DNA of 64,000 nucleotides from Thalassotalea sp. 273M-4 (GTDB taxonomy: Bacteria > Pseudomonadota > Gammaproteobacteria > Enterobacterales > Alteromonadaceae), in the NCBI RefSeq assembly GCF_041410465.1, contig NZ_CP166961.1:62001-126000 (forward strand), in the 5' to 3' direction. A program made the position numbers and the translations under genes. Below the pieces are notes generated by a model. That model ran no database searches. It was not told the origin of the DNA and saw only the letters and a program-made list of their open reading frames with translations. Below are positions 35,163-44,626 of the stretch, in pieces (position 1 is the first letter of the stretch; each line of letters begins with the position of its first letter).

Positions 35163-37109
35163 GTGGAATATCGTAAAGATATTGATGGCTTAAGATCTGT
35201 TGCCGTTCTATTGGTCATTTTTCACCACGCGGGCTTTGGCTATTTTTCTGGCGGGTTTGTTGGTGTTGATGTGTTTTTTGTTATTTCAGGCTTTCTCATC
35301 ACTTCCATTATTTACCCTAGAATATTAGCTCAAGAGTTTAGCTTTAAGTGGTTTTTTACTCGTCGTTTAAAGCGACTGATGCCAGTATTATATTTTGTCA
35401 TTTTGGTGACCTGTATTGCCTTTAGTTTTATCCTGTTGCCAAACGACTTAACAAAATTATATCAAAGTGTTGTCTGGGTAAGCTTTTATATAGGAAACTT
35501 TTTCTTTTGGATTCATCATGGAGGTTATTTTGATGGTAATTCATTAGATGTGCCATTGCTGCATACTTGGTCCCTAGCGGTAGAAGAACAGTTCTATTTT
35601 GTTTGGCCATTGATGTTGGTTATTTTGGTCAAATTGGTTAAACCCAAAGCATGTCTTGCTTTCGTTATTGCGCTGTGTATCTTTGCGACGTTATTTTCGC
35701 AATGGGGCACCATAAATACTATTGGAGCGGCCTATTATTTACTGCCCACTCGATTCTTTGAATTATTGATTGGTGCTGTTATTGCCATGGGCTGGCGTAA
35801 GTATTTTGCTTTACCGATCTTGGCGCATCACTTTTTGTCTATAAGTGGCTTAAGTTTGATTTTTGCTAGCGCCTTCATGCTTAGCGAACACTCACCTTTT
35901 CCCGGTTTTAATGCGCTATTTCCTGTATTAGGTACAGGCTTACTGATCATCAGTTATCGCGGAATTGGTAACCACCTGCTGAGTAAACCATTTGCCGTAT
36001 TTACAGGTCAAATATCTTATTCGCTATATCTTTGGCACTGGCCAGTGTTTACCTTTATGCGGTATAAGTCTATTGAACTGTCGTTATTAAACGCAACATT
36101 GGCGATAGTCATTATTTACATTTTGTCATATTTTTCATGGAAATATATTGAATGTCCGTTTAGGGTTGCGCAAATAAGACCATTTCGGCAAGTGTTAATG
36201 CGCTATTATGCGTTACCAACCATACTCCTGACGGCTTTAGCAACGTTTAATATTGCCAATGAGGGGTTCCCTTCACGTTTTTCCGATGATGTCGTCTTAA
36301 TGGACAGGTCAATAAATTCAAATACCCATGCACTGCGTAAGGGGTGCCATGCAAGTTTTCGTGAGAGTGAACAATTACCCAGTGAGGAGTGCGTAATAAC
36401 AAGTGGGTCTGCAACGACAAAAAGCGATAAAAAGCTTTTTTTGATTGGTGACTCTCATGCCAATCATTTACTGCCGTTTATTCAAGCTTTAACTCAAGAT
36501 TTAAATATCGATACCCAAGATTATACTTTGGATAGATGTCTGCCTGTATTTGATTTACCTTGGGGTACCAATTTGGTCTTTGCCAAGCGATGTATTGATC
36601 GTAATTTAAAAGCACTTGAATACATTCAAAATAATGACTTTCAATACGTGGTGCTAGCAGCATCTTGGCCTGATATTACAACACGACGTATTATCAGCGA
36701 TGAGCCTTTGTCCATAGAGCAAAAGAAAATGTTTTTTCAGCAAAAGCTTTTTGCCTCGATAAATGCAATTATTAACGCAGGGTCAGTCCCTATTCTTATT
36801 GAAGACATTCCATCGCTGCAAGGTAAGAGCCCTAAGTGCCCTATCCGCAAGAGAATATTCAATGACAATTTAGATTGCACTATCGAAAGGCCCAAAAACC
36901 AACTGATGGCTGATGTAATCCATAACATTGAAAAGCAATATCCACAGGTGAAAGTGATTCGACCAATGGATTTATTTTGCGATCAAACAAGCTGTCAAAT
37001 GGTCTTAAACAATATCCCTTTATATCGAGATGACAATCACTTAAGTGCATTGGGTTCAAAAGAGCTTGGTGTGCAATACCGCCAATCATTGGACACAGTG
37101 TTTCAATAA
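35163..37109 (+). CDS. OafA-type acyltransferase with C-terminal SGNH domain
   Basis: A 648-residue membrane protein that O-acetylates surface polysaccharides. The first ~350 residues are an acyltransferase-3 domain with about ten membrane helices and the family motifs RKDIDGLRSVAVLLVIFHHAG (catalytic His near 20) and GGFVGVDVFFVISGFLIT. The C-terminal part is an SGNH hydrolase-like domain: GDSHANHLLPF near 429 (nucleophile Ser) and the Asp-His pair in DDNHLSALGSKEL near the end, as in OafA. The start is GTG at 35163, in the right frame behind GGGG. It shares an operon with prsR and ends 29 bases before the convergent ATPase gene. Confidence 0.9.
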   Translation: MEYRKDIDGLRSVAVLLVIFHHAGFGYFSGGFVGVDVFFVISGFLITSIIYPRILAQEFSFKWFFTRRLKRLMPVLYFVILVTCIAFSFILLPNDLTKLYQSVVWVSFYIGNFFFWIHHGGYFDGNSLDVPLLHTWSLAVEEQFYFVWPLMLVILVKLVKPKACLAFVIALCIFATLFSQWGTINTIGAAYYLLPTRFFELLIGAVIAMGWRKYFALPILAHHFLSISGLSLIFASAFMLSEHSPFPGFNALFPVLGTGLLIISYRGIGNHLLSKPFAVFTGQISYSLYLWHWPVFTFMRYKSIELSLLNATLAIVIIYILSYFSWKYIECPFRVAQIRPFRQVLMRYYALPTILLTALATFNIANEGFPSRFSDDVVLMDRSINSNTHALRKGCHASFRESEQLPSEECVITSGSATTKSDKKLFLIGDSHANHLLPFIQALTQDLNIDTQDYTLDRCLPVFDLPWGTNLVFAKRCIDRNLKALEYIQNNDFQYVVLAASWPDITTRRIISDEPLSIEQKKMFFQQKLFASINAIINAGSVPILIEDIPSLQGKSPKCPIRKRIFNDNLDCTIERPKNQLMADVIHNIEKQYPQVKVIRPMDLFCDQTSCQMVLNNIPLYRDDNHLSALGSKELGVQYRQSLDTVFQ

Positions 37110-37138
37110 TATGTTAAATGATTGCTGAAATGGACGAA

Positions 37139-38173
37139 TTAAGACTTGTCATCCTCAGAAATCGTCAGGTTTTTGAGTTTTATTAACTTATCTAAATAGC
37201 GATTCATTTTTATTTTGGGCTCTAACGCCTCAGTTAAAAAATCATCTATTTTAGTCAATGCCGTGCTGATGTTGTGGCTGGTGTTTAAAATTGATTTATC
37301 GTTTGGTTGTTCTGGTGTTCTGGTTGTTTGAATATTCGGTTCCAGTTGATTAAGTGATGCAGTGAGTTCGAGTTTCATTTCATTGATAACTTTTTGCACT
37401 GTTTCAGCGGTAAAGTGTTGTAAGTCATTTAAAAAACCATAAAGCATGATTCTATCTGCTAACAAATTTATTTTGCGAGGAACTCCACGGGTGATTTGTT
37501 GGATTAATTGAAAACACTGAGGATCAAAAATATTGGGGCTTTCTAAACCGACAGTGGTTAAGCGATGGCCAATATATTGCTCAATTTCTTCGGTTGTTAA
37601 CGGTTTTAGATGACAAGACGCGATGATCCGTTGGCGAAACTGTTCCATTTCAGGTGTTTGTAGGTGGGTTTTTAATTCTTCTTGGCCAAGCAAGAAGCTT
37701 TGTAATAGAGGTTTATTGTTGTGTTGAAAGTTCGACAACATCCGCAACTCTTCAACGGTATCTATGGGTAAATTCTGCGCTTCATCCACAATAAGTAAAC
37801 ACCTCTTGCCCTGCTGATGAACATGGTTTAAGTGTTGTTCGATGGCTTCTAAAATCGATGCTTTGGTATTCAATTCAGGTTTTAAGCCAAACTCTTTCGC
37901 GACAAAGGATAATAAGTCGGTCGGTGATAAATTGCTTGAAACAATTTGAACCGCTTCAATGTGTGCGCCCTGAATACGATTTAATAAGTTCTGCGCTAGG
38001 GTGGTTTTACCGGTTCCAATAGGGCCGGTAATTACAATAAAGCCCTCTGCTTGATCTAAACCGTACTCTAAATAAGATAAAGCTTCTCTATGTTTCGGCG
38101 ACGGAAAAAAGAACTTGGGATCTGGACTAAGTTGAAAAGGCTTAGCATTGATGCCATAGAAATCTTCGTACAT
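37139..38173 (-). CDS. AAA ATPase associated with exosortase-type EPS systems
   Basis: A 344-residue ExeA-like ATPase of the kind found in XrtA/PEP-CTERM polysaccharide loci. It starts with the family's MYEDFYGINAKPFQLSPDPKFFFPSPKH, has Walker A GPIGTGKTT (~50-58), Walker B CLLIVDEAQNLP (~125-136) and an arginine-bearing segment QFRQRIIASCHL (~179-190). The last ~80 residues are low-complexity and helical. Its job in polymer export is unproven; an energy-coupling or assembly role is assumed. Its ATG lies one base past the stop of the beta-barrel gene, so it is the last gene of the minus-strand assembly operon. Confidence 0.9.
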   Translation of the reverse strand: MYEDFYGINAKPFQLSPDPKFFFPSPKHREALSYLEYGLDQAEGFIVITGPIGTGKTTLAQNLLNRIQGAHIEAVQIVSSNLSPTDLLSFVAKEFGLKPELNTKASILEAIEQHLNHVHQQGKRCLLIVDEAQNLPIDTVEELRMLSNFQHNNKPLLQSFLLGQEELKTHLQTPEMEQFRQRIIASCHLKPLTTEEIEQYIGHRLTTVGLESPNIFDPQCFQLIQQITRGVPRKINLLADRIMLYGFLNDLQHFTAETVQKVINEMKLELTASLNQLEPNIQTTRTPEQPNDKSILNTSHNISTALTKIDDFLTEALEPKIKMNRYLDKLIKLKNLTISEDDKS

Positions 38174-38174
38174 G

Positions 38175-39767
38175 TTAAAACTCTTTATTCACTAGTAATG
38201 ACAGTCTATTTTCTTTATAAGCGTTATATCGACCACCAGATGAGCGATTTAAATGGGATGTTTGCACATTTAGATTCAACGACGGGGTTAGGTTTTTAGA
38301 GTAATTAAGCGAATAAAACCGATAAAGACTTTCTCGTTGAGTGTTATCTATCTGATTCTGGTTAAAGTCATTACGATTAAAAGATGCGTTAACACTCAGT
38401 GATGATCTTGGCGTTAGATCGCGATAAAAAGAAACGCTGGCTCTGTCGTAGTAATCATTATTATTTACTGACAGATTCTGCCTTTTGTTACGGCTAGCGT
38501 TAACCTCCACTTTACTGCGTCTAAAATGGTAGCCAATATTTATACTTAGCGCTTTTACTAAAGAAAATGATTCAGATTCAATTGGGTTTAAAACGGTGAT
38601 GCTATCGATCAATGTATAATCAGAGAGGTCAATGTCAATTTGAGGGTCGATAATGCAATCAGAAAAATCAGTTTGGGTCTCACTTAAACACCAGACCTCA
38701 GCCATCGATTCTTCAAGCTCTAATCGATCAAATGCGGTGATGCTTTCTGAATAGTTAATGTTAGTGCTTAGGCGTTTGAAAGTGTGGCTGAAATTAAAGT
38801 CATAGGAATCACCATAAAATCGGTTTGAGAAACCCCCTTTTAATTGGGTTCTCTTACTAGGTTGCCACGACAAATTACCAGAAATGTTGTTTTCATTCTG
38901 CCGATCTTCTGATTGAGTCGAAATCGAATCATTGACATTGTTAACCCAATTGTAAGCAAGGTCTAAATATAAATGATCGTTTGCTAACCAGCGAATTCCA
39001 ACTCCAATTGATGAATATTCCGGTATTCTGCGTCGGTTTAAATTTCCTTCCAGCTTTTCATCATAGAACCTTAGAAAGGGATTTATTTTTAAGTTAGTGA
39101 TTAGTCCTGTGGTTAATTCGAAGCGGTAATTGGTTCCATTCAAATTTCTATTTTCATAATCAGAATAATTGCTATCCATATTCCAAAAAATGTCTCTTGC
39201 ACTTACCCCATTAGAAGAATTAAGTTTAATTTTATAACCTTCTCTTTCTCCTATACCATCCGCCGAGCTATTTTTTGACAATATGGTTTCAGAGTTAAAA
39301 GTCCAAGAGGGAAAATTAAGGTTGTAAGCTAACCCAGCTTCGACAGATCTCGTTTCCGTGGTATCACCAGTAACGATATCAGCAAGTGAATTACGGGCAT
39401 TATTTTTACTAACATTATTGATACCAGTTTTTAATGTTACTGATAGTCCATCAACGGGAGTAAAATAAGTAAAATCTATATTGCCTTCGTTATAACCACT
39501 ATCAATATTATGGTTATGACTGTAATAGGCTCGAGTTAGGGTATAGTTTAAGTCTAAACTCACTTTAGATGTGTTCAATTGACTGCTAAACCCTGGTGAA
39601 ACGAGAGTCACCAAAGAGCTTTTCTTATCAAATTTTGACAATGTTATATTGTCAGAATATGTTTCCTTTAGGGAGAGTTTTTGCGTTGTATTTATCTCTG
39701 AAGCATGGTTATAGGTGATATACAATAAATAAAGTAGAGCCCCAAACTTAAGCTTTTTTCGAGCCAT
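38175..39767 (-). CDS. Outer-membrane beta-barrel protein of exosortase-type EPS locus
   Basis: A ~530-residue secreted protein with a signal peptide (ARKKLKFGALLYLLYITYNHA) and then alternating hydrophobic/polar strands rich in Ser, Asn, Tyr and Asp for its whole length (for example VSLDLNYTLTRAYYSH, LYLDLAYNWVNNV, SLSVNASFNRNDF), ending in a terminal Phe (LSLLVNKEF), as outer-membrane barrels do. Proteins of this type sit between the BY-kinase and ATPase genes in XrtA-type loci and are presumed to be the outer-membrane part of polymer export. I set the start at ATG 39765-39767; five more in-frame ATGs lie upstream inside the coding repeat of the BY-kinase tail, so the true start could be several codons earlier. 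It overlaps the kinase gene by 20 bases. Confidence 0.85.
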   Translation of the reverse strand: MARKKLKFGALLYLLYITYNHASEINTTQKLSLKETYSDNITLSKFDKKSSLVTLVSPGFSSQLNTSKVSLDLNYTLTRAYYSHNHNIDSGYNEGNIDFTYFTPVDGLSVTLKTGINNVSKNNARNSLADIVTGDTTETRSVEAGLAYNLNFPSWTFNSETILSKNSSADGIGEREGYKIKLNSSNGVSARDIFWNMDSNYSDYENRNLNGTNYRFELTTGLITNLKINPFLRFYDEKLEGNLNRRRIPEYSSIGVGIRWLANDHLYLDLAYNWVNNVNDSISTQSEDRQNENNISGNLSWQPSKRTQLKGGFSNRFYGDSYDFNFSHTFKRLSTNINYSESITAFDRLELEESMAEVWCLSETQTDFSDCIIDPQIDIDLSDYTLIDSITVLNPIESESFSLVKALSINIGYHFRRSKVEVNASRNKRQNLSVNNNDYYDRASVSFYRDLTPRSSLSVNASFNRNDFNQNQIDNTQRESLYRFYSLNYSKNLTPSLNLNVQTSHLNRSSGGRYNAYKENRLSLLVNKEF

Positions 39768-40743
39768 AGCCATATCCATATCCATATCCATAATAACCAT
39801 ATGCAGCATTTGGGGCATAAATTGCTTTATTTAACACCGCGCCTTTCGCCATTGTATCTGGTAATAGTTCATTGGCTTTTTTTATTTCCTCCAAACTAGA
39901 ATGATTTTCTTCAACTACCAATAGTGCTTGCCCCATCAGTTGGGCTAAAACTGAGGTTTCGTTTATACCCAAAAGTGGAGGACAATCAAATAACACAATT
40001 CGGTCAGGGTAGCGTTGCTGCAATTCTTGACATAACGAAGCCATTTTCTCACTAGCAAGAAGTTCATTGGACAGGTGGTGCGGGGTCCCTGCCGGTAAAA
40101 TTTTTAAGTTTGGAAAACTGGTTGGATGGATAACATCAGCTAAATTTTTTATTTTTCCATTAAGATAATCGAGTAAACCTCGCTTTTGAGTGAAGCCTAA
40201 CTCACTAGGAATACTGGGCTTTAGAACATCGGCATCTACTAACATCACCGTTTTATCTTGCTCTAACGCAATACTTAATGCGAGGTTAATGGAGATAAAG
40301 GTTTTGCCTTCATTAGCTTGAGAACTTGTAACCATGACCAAGTTTGAGTTCTTTATGGTTTTAGAAATTACCCCAAAAGCATTGTTCAACAACTTTCTTT
40401 TTATTTGCCTAAATTCTTCTTTTAATAACAGTTGTTCTTTTGTTGATGCTAAGTTGTCGGATTCGTGGTCAGGGTTGAACACTAAATAATTTTTTGATCC
40501 TAATAAATGAGCATTTAGTTCTATTGTCTCTTTTGGTTTTGAGAGCGAACTAACCTCTTTTGATTCAGCGACTTTTTCGGATTCGCTCTTATCCGATGGG
40601 ATGTTGGTTTTAGATATTAGTTCTTTATCTTGTGATTGTTCAATAGCAACGCCGTTTTCGGTAGCTGGCGCTATTTCAGTGTCTGCAGTTTGAGCCAGTT
40701 GCTGGAGTTTCTTTCTTTTAATGGCTTCTTCTATCGTCGACAT
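39748..40743 (-). CDS. BY-kinase-type tyrosine kinase (exosortase-associated)
   Basis: A 331-residue cytoplasmic P-loop protein that would work with the membrane chain-length protein encoded just before it to control polymer length. Residues 1-110 are low-complexity and charged. The kinase core shows the deviant Walker A TSSQANEGKTF (~140-150), Walker A' VMLVDADVLKPS (~169-180) and Walker B RIVLFDCPPLLG (~247-258). The C-terminus is a tyrosine cluster with seven Tyr alternating with Gly, then SKKA, the usual autophosphorylation site. Odd feature: this tail is encoded by a GGATAT repeat that also supplies start codons for the next gene, which it overlaps by 20 bases. Confidence 0.92.
   Translation of the reverse strand: MSTIEEAIKRKKLQQLAQTADTEIAPATENGVAIEQSQDKELISKTNIPSDKSESEKVAESKEVSSLSKPKETIELNAHLLGSKNYLVFNPDHESDNLASTKEQLLLKEEFRQIKRKLLNNAFGVISKTIKNSNLVMVTSSQANEGKTFISINLALSIALEQDKTVMLVDADVLKPSIPSELGFTQKRGLLDYLNGKIKNLADVIHPTSFPNLKILPAGTPHHLSNELLASEKMASLCQELQQRYPDRIVLFDCPPLLGINETSVLAQLMGQALLVVEENHSSLEEIKKANELLPDTMAKGAVLNKAIYAPNAAYGYYGYGYGYGYGSKKA
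39765..39799 (-). repeat. GGATAT hexanucleotide repeat shared by two overlapping genes
   Basis: On the minus strand the unit GGATAT is repeated three times and continues in variant form (GGCTAT), between the BY-kinase tail and the beta-barrel gene start. In the kinase frame it reads Gly-Tyr pairs; one frame over it reads Met-Asp pairs leading into the barrel's start. Confidence 0.9.
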
Positions 40744-40744
40744 A

Positions 40745-42322
40745 TTAAAAAAACCTCGTAATGTATGGCAACAATTGGTCGGAAAAGTGGTAGTAGCTAA
40801 TTAGACCGAACAGCATTAAAGTTAACATTAAATTTGATGCCAAAAATAATCGTTTTTTTCGTTTTAATGATGGGATTATCCCTAAATTTGAGTTTGCGGA
40901 TACGATTCCAAATATAGGTAAATTGGTTTCTCTCGTTAGCTGTGATGCAGAGATAACTTTTGGATTGATGGAATTTAGTAAGAATGAAAGCCCAAGCCCT
41001 AATACAATGCTGGCGACAAAAGCTAAAATAGCAAATAAGGTTCTTTTAGGACCTGTAGGTTCAATAGGAAACTTAGGCGGGTCAATGACTCGAAATTGGA
41101 TCTTTTCAGTACTTCGTTCTGCTTGTTGCGCCAGTTGTGCGCTTTCTTGCCTGTTTAATAGCTCTTCATAACGCTTTTTGACTATGCTGTAATCTCGATT
41201 TAAAGACATAAACTCGGCATCCACTTCAGGGATGGTTAGTATTTGCTGTTCCAAAATTGCAATTCGGTTCTTATAATCTTCAACTCTTACGGTCAATGAA
41301 GCTACATCGTTTTCCAGTTCGTTAACTTGAATCTTCATTTCTTGATAAACAGGGTTTTCATTGAGTACTTGAAGGGCATCAGGGTTGTCTTGTGAAGCGG
41401 CTTTAAATTGCTCAATTTCTTCACTCTTGGCAATATTTAATTGCTCTAATCGACGTTTTAATTCTTTTACGTCTGGATGTTGGTCGGTAAAGCGCAAAGA
41501 TAGGGTATCGAGATCTGCTTGAAGTTGTTTAATTCTTTCATCGAACTGGGTTACCATTTGAATCCCAGATCCAGTTCCATCACCTTGTAGATTTTTTTGA
41601 CCATTTAGCTGAGCTCTTGCGGAATCGAGTCTGGTCTGAGCTTCTAGTAGTTTTAATTCGGCTTCTTTAAGCTTGCCTTTATTGATGGCAAGAGCACCAG
41701 TGTAATCACGAGCATTTTCGGGTAATGAAGAATGGTATTTTTGTTTGAAGTTTTTCAAGCGAGTTTCAGCCGCAATCAACCTAAGTTCGTATTCGTTTAT
41801 TTGTTGATCAAGAAACTTTTGAGCTGTGTCCGAATCTTGCCTGCTTTCGCCAAGAGTGTTTTCAATAAAGACCGTTAGGGCGGATTGAACAATATTTTGA
41901 GCAAGTTCGGGATTGGCTTGTGAACTTGATATGGTAAATATATTCTCTCTGCCAGTGCGAGATACCTCTATTTTGTTTTCAAGACTGTCAATTACTCGTT
42001 CAAATTGCTCTGAAGTATCGACATTTAAATCGAGGTCGTTCATTCTAGCGATGCGTTCGAGATTTGGCCTTGAAAGTAAAGTTTTTACCATCAATTGGAT
42101 TTGAATATTGGGATCAGTTTCAACCATCAGGCCTTTCATCAAAGGTCTTAGTAATGACTGTGTATCAACATAAACACGAGCTTCGGACTCGTATTGATCT
42201 GGCATTAAAGTGATACTGAACCATGCTAACGGGCAGATAAGCCAAGTTACTATGATGATATAGTGTTTTTTAGACCATATTCCTAGCATCATTTCTTTGA
42301 TTAGTATGATTTGTTCTTGCAT
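40745..42322 (-). CDS. Wzz/GumC-like chain-length determinant protein
   Basis: A 525-residue inner-membrane protein of the polysaccharide co-polymerase group. It has an N-terminal membrane segment (HYIIIVTWLICPLAWFSITL, ~20-39), the Wzz periplasmic domain (YESEARVYVDTQSLLRPLMKG), a long coiled coil (~155-390), a proline-rich RVIDPPKFPIEPTGPKR just before a second membrane segment (TLFAILAFVASIVLGLGLSFLL, ~430) and an extra hydrophobic C-terminus (~495-515). It lacks its own kinase domain; the separate BY-kinase gene begins one base after its stop. Together they set chain length. Confidence 0.92.
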   Translation of the reverse strand: MQEQIILIKEMMLGIWSKKHYIIIVTWLICPLAWFSITLMPDQYESEARVYVDTQSLLRPLMKGLMVETDPNIQIQLMVKTLLSRPNLERIARMNDLDLNVDTSEQFERVIDSLENKIEVSRTGRENIFTISSSQANPELAQNIVQSALTVFIENTLGESRQDSDTAQKFLDQQINEYELRLIAAETRLKNFKQKYHSSLPENARDYTGALAINKGKLKEAELKLLEAQTRLDSARAQLNGQKNLQGDGTGSGIQMVTQFDERIKQLQADLDTLSLRFTDQHPDVKELKRRLEQLNIAKSEEIEQFKAASQDNPDALQVLNENPVYQEMKIQVNELENDVASLTVRVEDYKNRIAILEQQILTIPEVDAEFMSLNRDYSIVKKRYEELLNRQESAQLAQQAERSTEKIQFRVIDPPKFPIEPTGPKRTLFAILAFVASIVLGLGLSFLLNSINPKVISASQLTRETNLPIFGIVSANSNLGIIPSLKRKKRLFLASNLMLTLMLFGLISYYHFSDQLLPYITRFF

Positions 42323-42339
42323 TAGCAGTCTCTTTTAAC

Positions 42340-42999
42340 TTAAAACCAAGCTTCTGGAATAACAATTATGTCACCAGGGAGAATGTCTACATTTGCAGAG
42401 ATCTCGCCACTTCTCACCAAATCTTCAATGCGAAGGGTATACTCTTTTTGAATTCCATCTTCAATTCTGACTAGGACTGCATCATTTCCATCAGCATATT
42501 CGGTCAAACCGCCTACAGCAATCATCACATCAAGTAAGGTCATATATTGTTTGTAATTTACAGCGCTCGGATTAGTTGCTTCACCAATAACTCTGACTTG
42601 TTCACTATAAGGGCCGACAAAACCAGACATTGACACCGTTACAATTGGCTCTCGTAAATAAACGCTGAGTTGTTTTTCTATCGACCTAGCTAATTGAGTC
42701 GGTGATTTACCCGCAGCTTCAATGTCCTCAACTAACGATGTGGTTATTTTACCGTCAGGTCTAACAATAAAAGAACCAGAGACCTCAGGATTTCGCCAAA
42801 CAAAAATATAAAGCCTATCCCCAGGGCCAATTAAATAGTCATAGTTGTCGGCGTTTGTTGTTTTAGCTTGATGCAATGTTGCTTTCGGTAGCGAAGGGTT
42901 ATTGGAGTTGCAGGCTGCTAACGATAAAATGGTAATAAAACATATGGCAAAGCATTGCAATCTAACCTTTAGGTATCTGAATGCATTGGAATTTAACAT
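42340..42999 (-). CDS. Polysaccharide export lipoprotein (Wza/OPX family)
   Basis: A 219-residue outer-membrane export protein. The signal ends in a lipobox (SLAAC, Cys30). A poly-export domain follows (YLIGPGDRLYIFVWRNPEVSGSFIVRPDGKIT, ~55-86) and an SLBB domain (VRVIGEATNPSAVNY, ~135-149, to ~215). It is short, as exosortase-associated OPX proteins usually are, so another protein probably completes the outer-membrane channel; the beta-barrel protein of this operon is the obvious candidate. It is the first gene of the five-gene minus-strand operon (OPX, Wzz, BY-kinase, barrel, ATPase), divergent from the sugar transferase gene. Confidence 0.93.
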   Translation of the reverse strand: MLNSNAFRYLKVRLQCFAICFITILSLAACNSNNPSLPKATLHQAKTTNADNYDYLIGPGDRLYIFVWRNPEVSGSFIVRPDGKITTSLVEDIEAAGKSPTQLARSIEKQLSVYLREPIVTVSMSGFVGPYSEQVRVIGEATNPSAVNYKQYMTLLDVMIAVGGLTEYADGNDAVLVRIEDGIQKEYTLRIEDLVRSGEISANVDILPGDIIVIPEAWF

Positions 43000-43224
43000 C
43001 TTAGGAAACCTTAAATAGTAATTTTTGTTGTTAATAAAAGACTAGACTAAAGAAAAAAATATGCACAAATTTAGACAAAAAAATTTGCTATCTAATTGAT
43101 TGGTCTATTATTACTTACAGTTGATATAAACAAAGCTCACAAAGATACTCACAAAAGGTTGAGTGTCATCATCAGCATTTGTGGCAGATAAAAACTATTC
43201 AATTGTTGTTAAAGGATCTAAGTC

Positions 43225-44610
43225 GTGAAGTCTCATTTTTATAATCGTTACCATTCCTCCGTCAAATTATTGGTCTTGCTAGATATCATTATCATTTTTG
43301 TCATTACCCTCGTCTTTCACTGGCAAATTATTCTTGAAAATAGCGCTAATTATAAAAACTATGGTCAGATAGCTACTTTTATAATGTGTTTTCAATTAAT
43401 TCTGTTAAGTCTGGGCTTATATCAAGTAAAACTTAGGGAAAGTTACAGTGGTATGTTCCGTCGTATTTTTTTAGCAACCTTGTGTACTTTTGTTGTTTTT
43501 TCATTGGTTAATTTTCTTATTTTTGAAACTATTTTTAACAACCGTTCGATAGTTCTGACTTTATTGTTTAGTGGCATCTTATGTTTTGGTTATAGGGGAA
43601 TCTTTGTTAAGTATGATGTGTTTAATATATATAAAAGAACCGTTGTTATTTTAGGAACTGGGCAAAGAGCCGAAATTATTGAAAAAAGAATGCGCCGTAA
43701 AGTTGATCAGCATGGTTTTACTATTCTGGGTTTTATAGCAATGAAAGGAGATAAAGAAGGTTGTATTTCTACTGATAAAATAATCTCTTACCCTGATGAT
43801 TTTATTGAATTTATTCAACAAAACAATGTGAATGAAATCGTTGTTGCTAATGATGAGCGAAGAGATAATCTGCCTATTGAAGACCTATTTTATTGTCGCT
43901 TAAAAGGTGTTCAAATATCTGAAATATTGGACTTTATTGAAAATGAAACTGGTCAACTTGCCGTCAACTTAATGTATCCATCATGGATTATTTACTCGAA
44001 TGGTTTTACTTATAACAACGACTTTAAAAATGCGCTAGATTGGTTATTTAATGCAGTTTTAGCAACTATTATTTTCATTCTCACATGGCCTCTTATGTTA
44101 TTAACCATCATTGCGATTAAAATAGAGGATGGAATCACTCAACCATGCTTTTATGTGCAAAACAGAGTTGGTCAAAATGGGCGAGTCTTTCAGATCATTA
44201 AATTTCGCAGTATGATTCAAGGTGCCGAAAAAAATGGTGCCCAATGGGCAAAAACAGGTGATAGTCGAGTGACTAAAGTTGGAGGTTTTATCCGAAAATA
44301 TCGCATAGACGAGCTACCTCAACTTTTCAATGTGCTTTCTGGTGATATGGGATTTGTAGGACCAAGACCTGAAAGACCAGAATTTGTGAATCAGTTCAAC
44401 GCAAAGATTCCTTATTATAATGAAAGACATAAAGTTAAATCAGGGCTTACCGGTTGGGCTCAGCTAAAATATCCATATGGCGCCAGTATGGAAGATGCTC
44501 AAGAAAAGCTGAAATATGACCTTTACTATATTAAGCACCGAAGCTTTATTTTGGATATATTAATATTACTGCAAACAGCAGAAATTGTTTTGTTTGGTAA
44601 AGGGCGTTAG
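43225..44610 (+). CDS. Initiating sugar transferase (polyprenyl glycosylphosphotransferase)
   Basis: Transfers the first sugar phosphate to undecaprenyl phosphate to begin each repeat unit. The 461-residue protein has four N-terminal membrane segments, a nucleotide-binding-like middle domain (TVVILGTGQRAEII near 139) and a C-terminal bacterial sugar transferase domain (~265-461) entered by another membrane helix, with KFRSMIQGAEKNGAQWAKTGDSRVT, RKYRIDELPQLFNVLSGDMGFVGPRPERP and SGLTGWAQLKYPYG. It is of the kind found in exosortase-type loci. The start is GTG with AAGGA upstream. It is divergent from the export operon. Confidence 0.93.
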   Translation: MKSHFYNRYHSSVKLLVLLDIIIIFVITLVFHWQIILENSANYKNYGQIATFIMCFQLILLSLGLYQVKLRESYSGMFRRIFLATLCTFVVFSLVNFLIFETIFNNRSIVLTLLFSGILCFGYRGIFVKYDVFNIYKRTVVILGTGQRAEIIEKRMRRKVDQHGFTILGFIAMKGDKEGCISTDKIISYPDDFIEFIQQNNVNEIVVANDERRDNLPIEDLFYCRLKGVQISEILDFIENETGQLAVNLMYPSWIIYSNGFTYNNDFKNALDWLFNAVLATIIFILTWPLMLLTIIAIKIEDGITQPCFYVQNRVGQNGRVFQIIKFRSMIQGAEKNGAQWAKTGDSRVTKVGGFIRKYRIDELPQLFNVLSGDMGFVGPRPERPEFVNQFNAKIPYYNERHKVKSGLTGWAQLKYPYGASMEDAQEKLKYDLYYIKHRSFILDILILLQTAEIVLFGKGR

Positions 44611-44626
44611 CAAGGTGTGCACAGAA

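Noticed and set aside
43180..43224. TGGCAG-containing stretch before the sugar transferase gene as a sigma54 promoter
   Set aside because: A -24-like TGGCA is there, but no GC follows at the required ten-base spacing.
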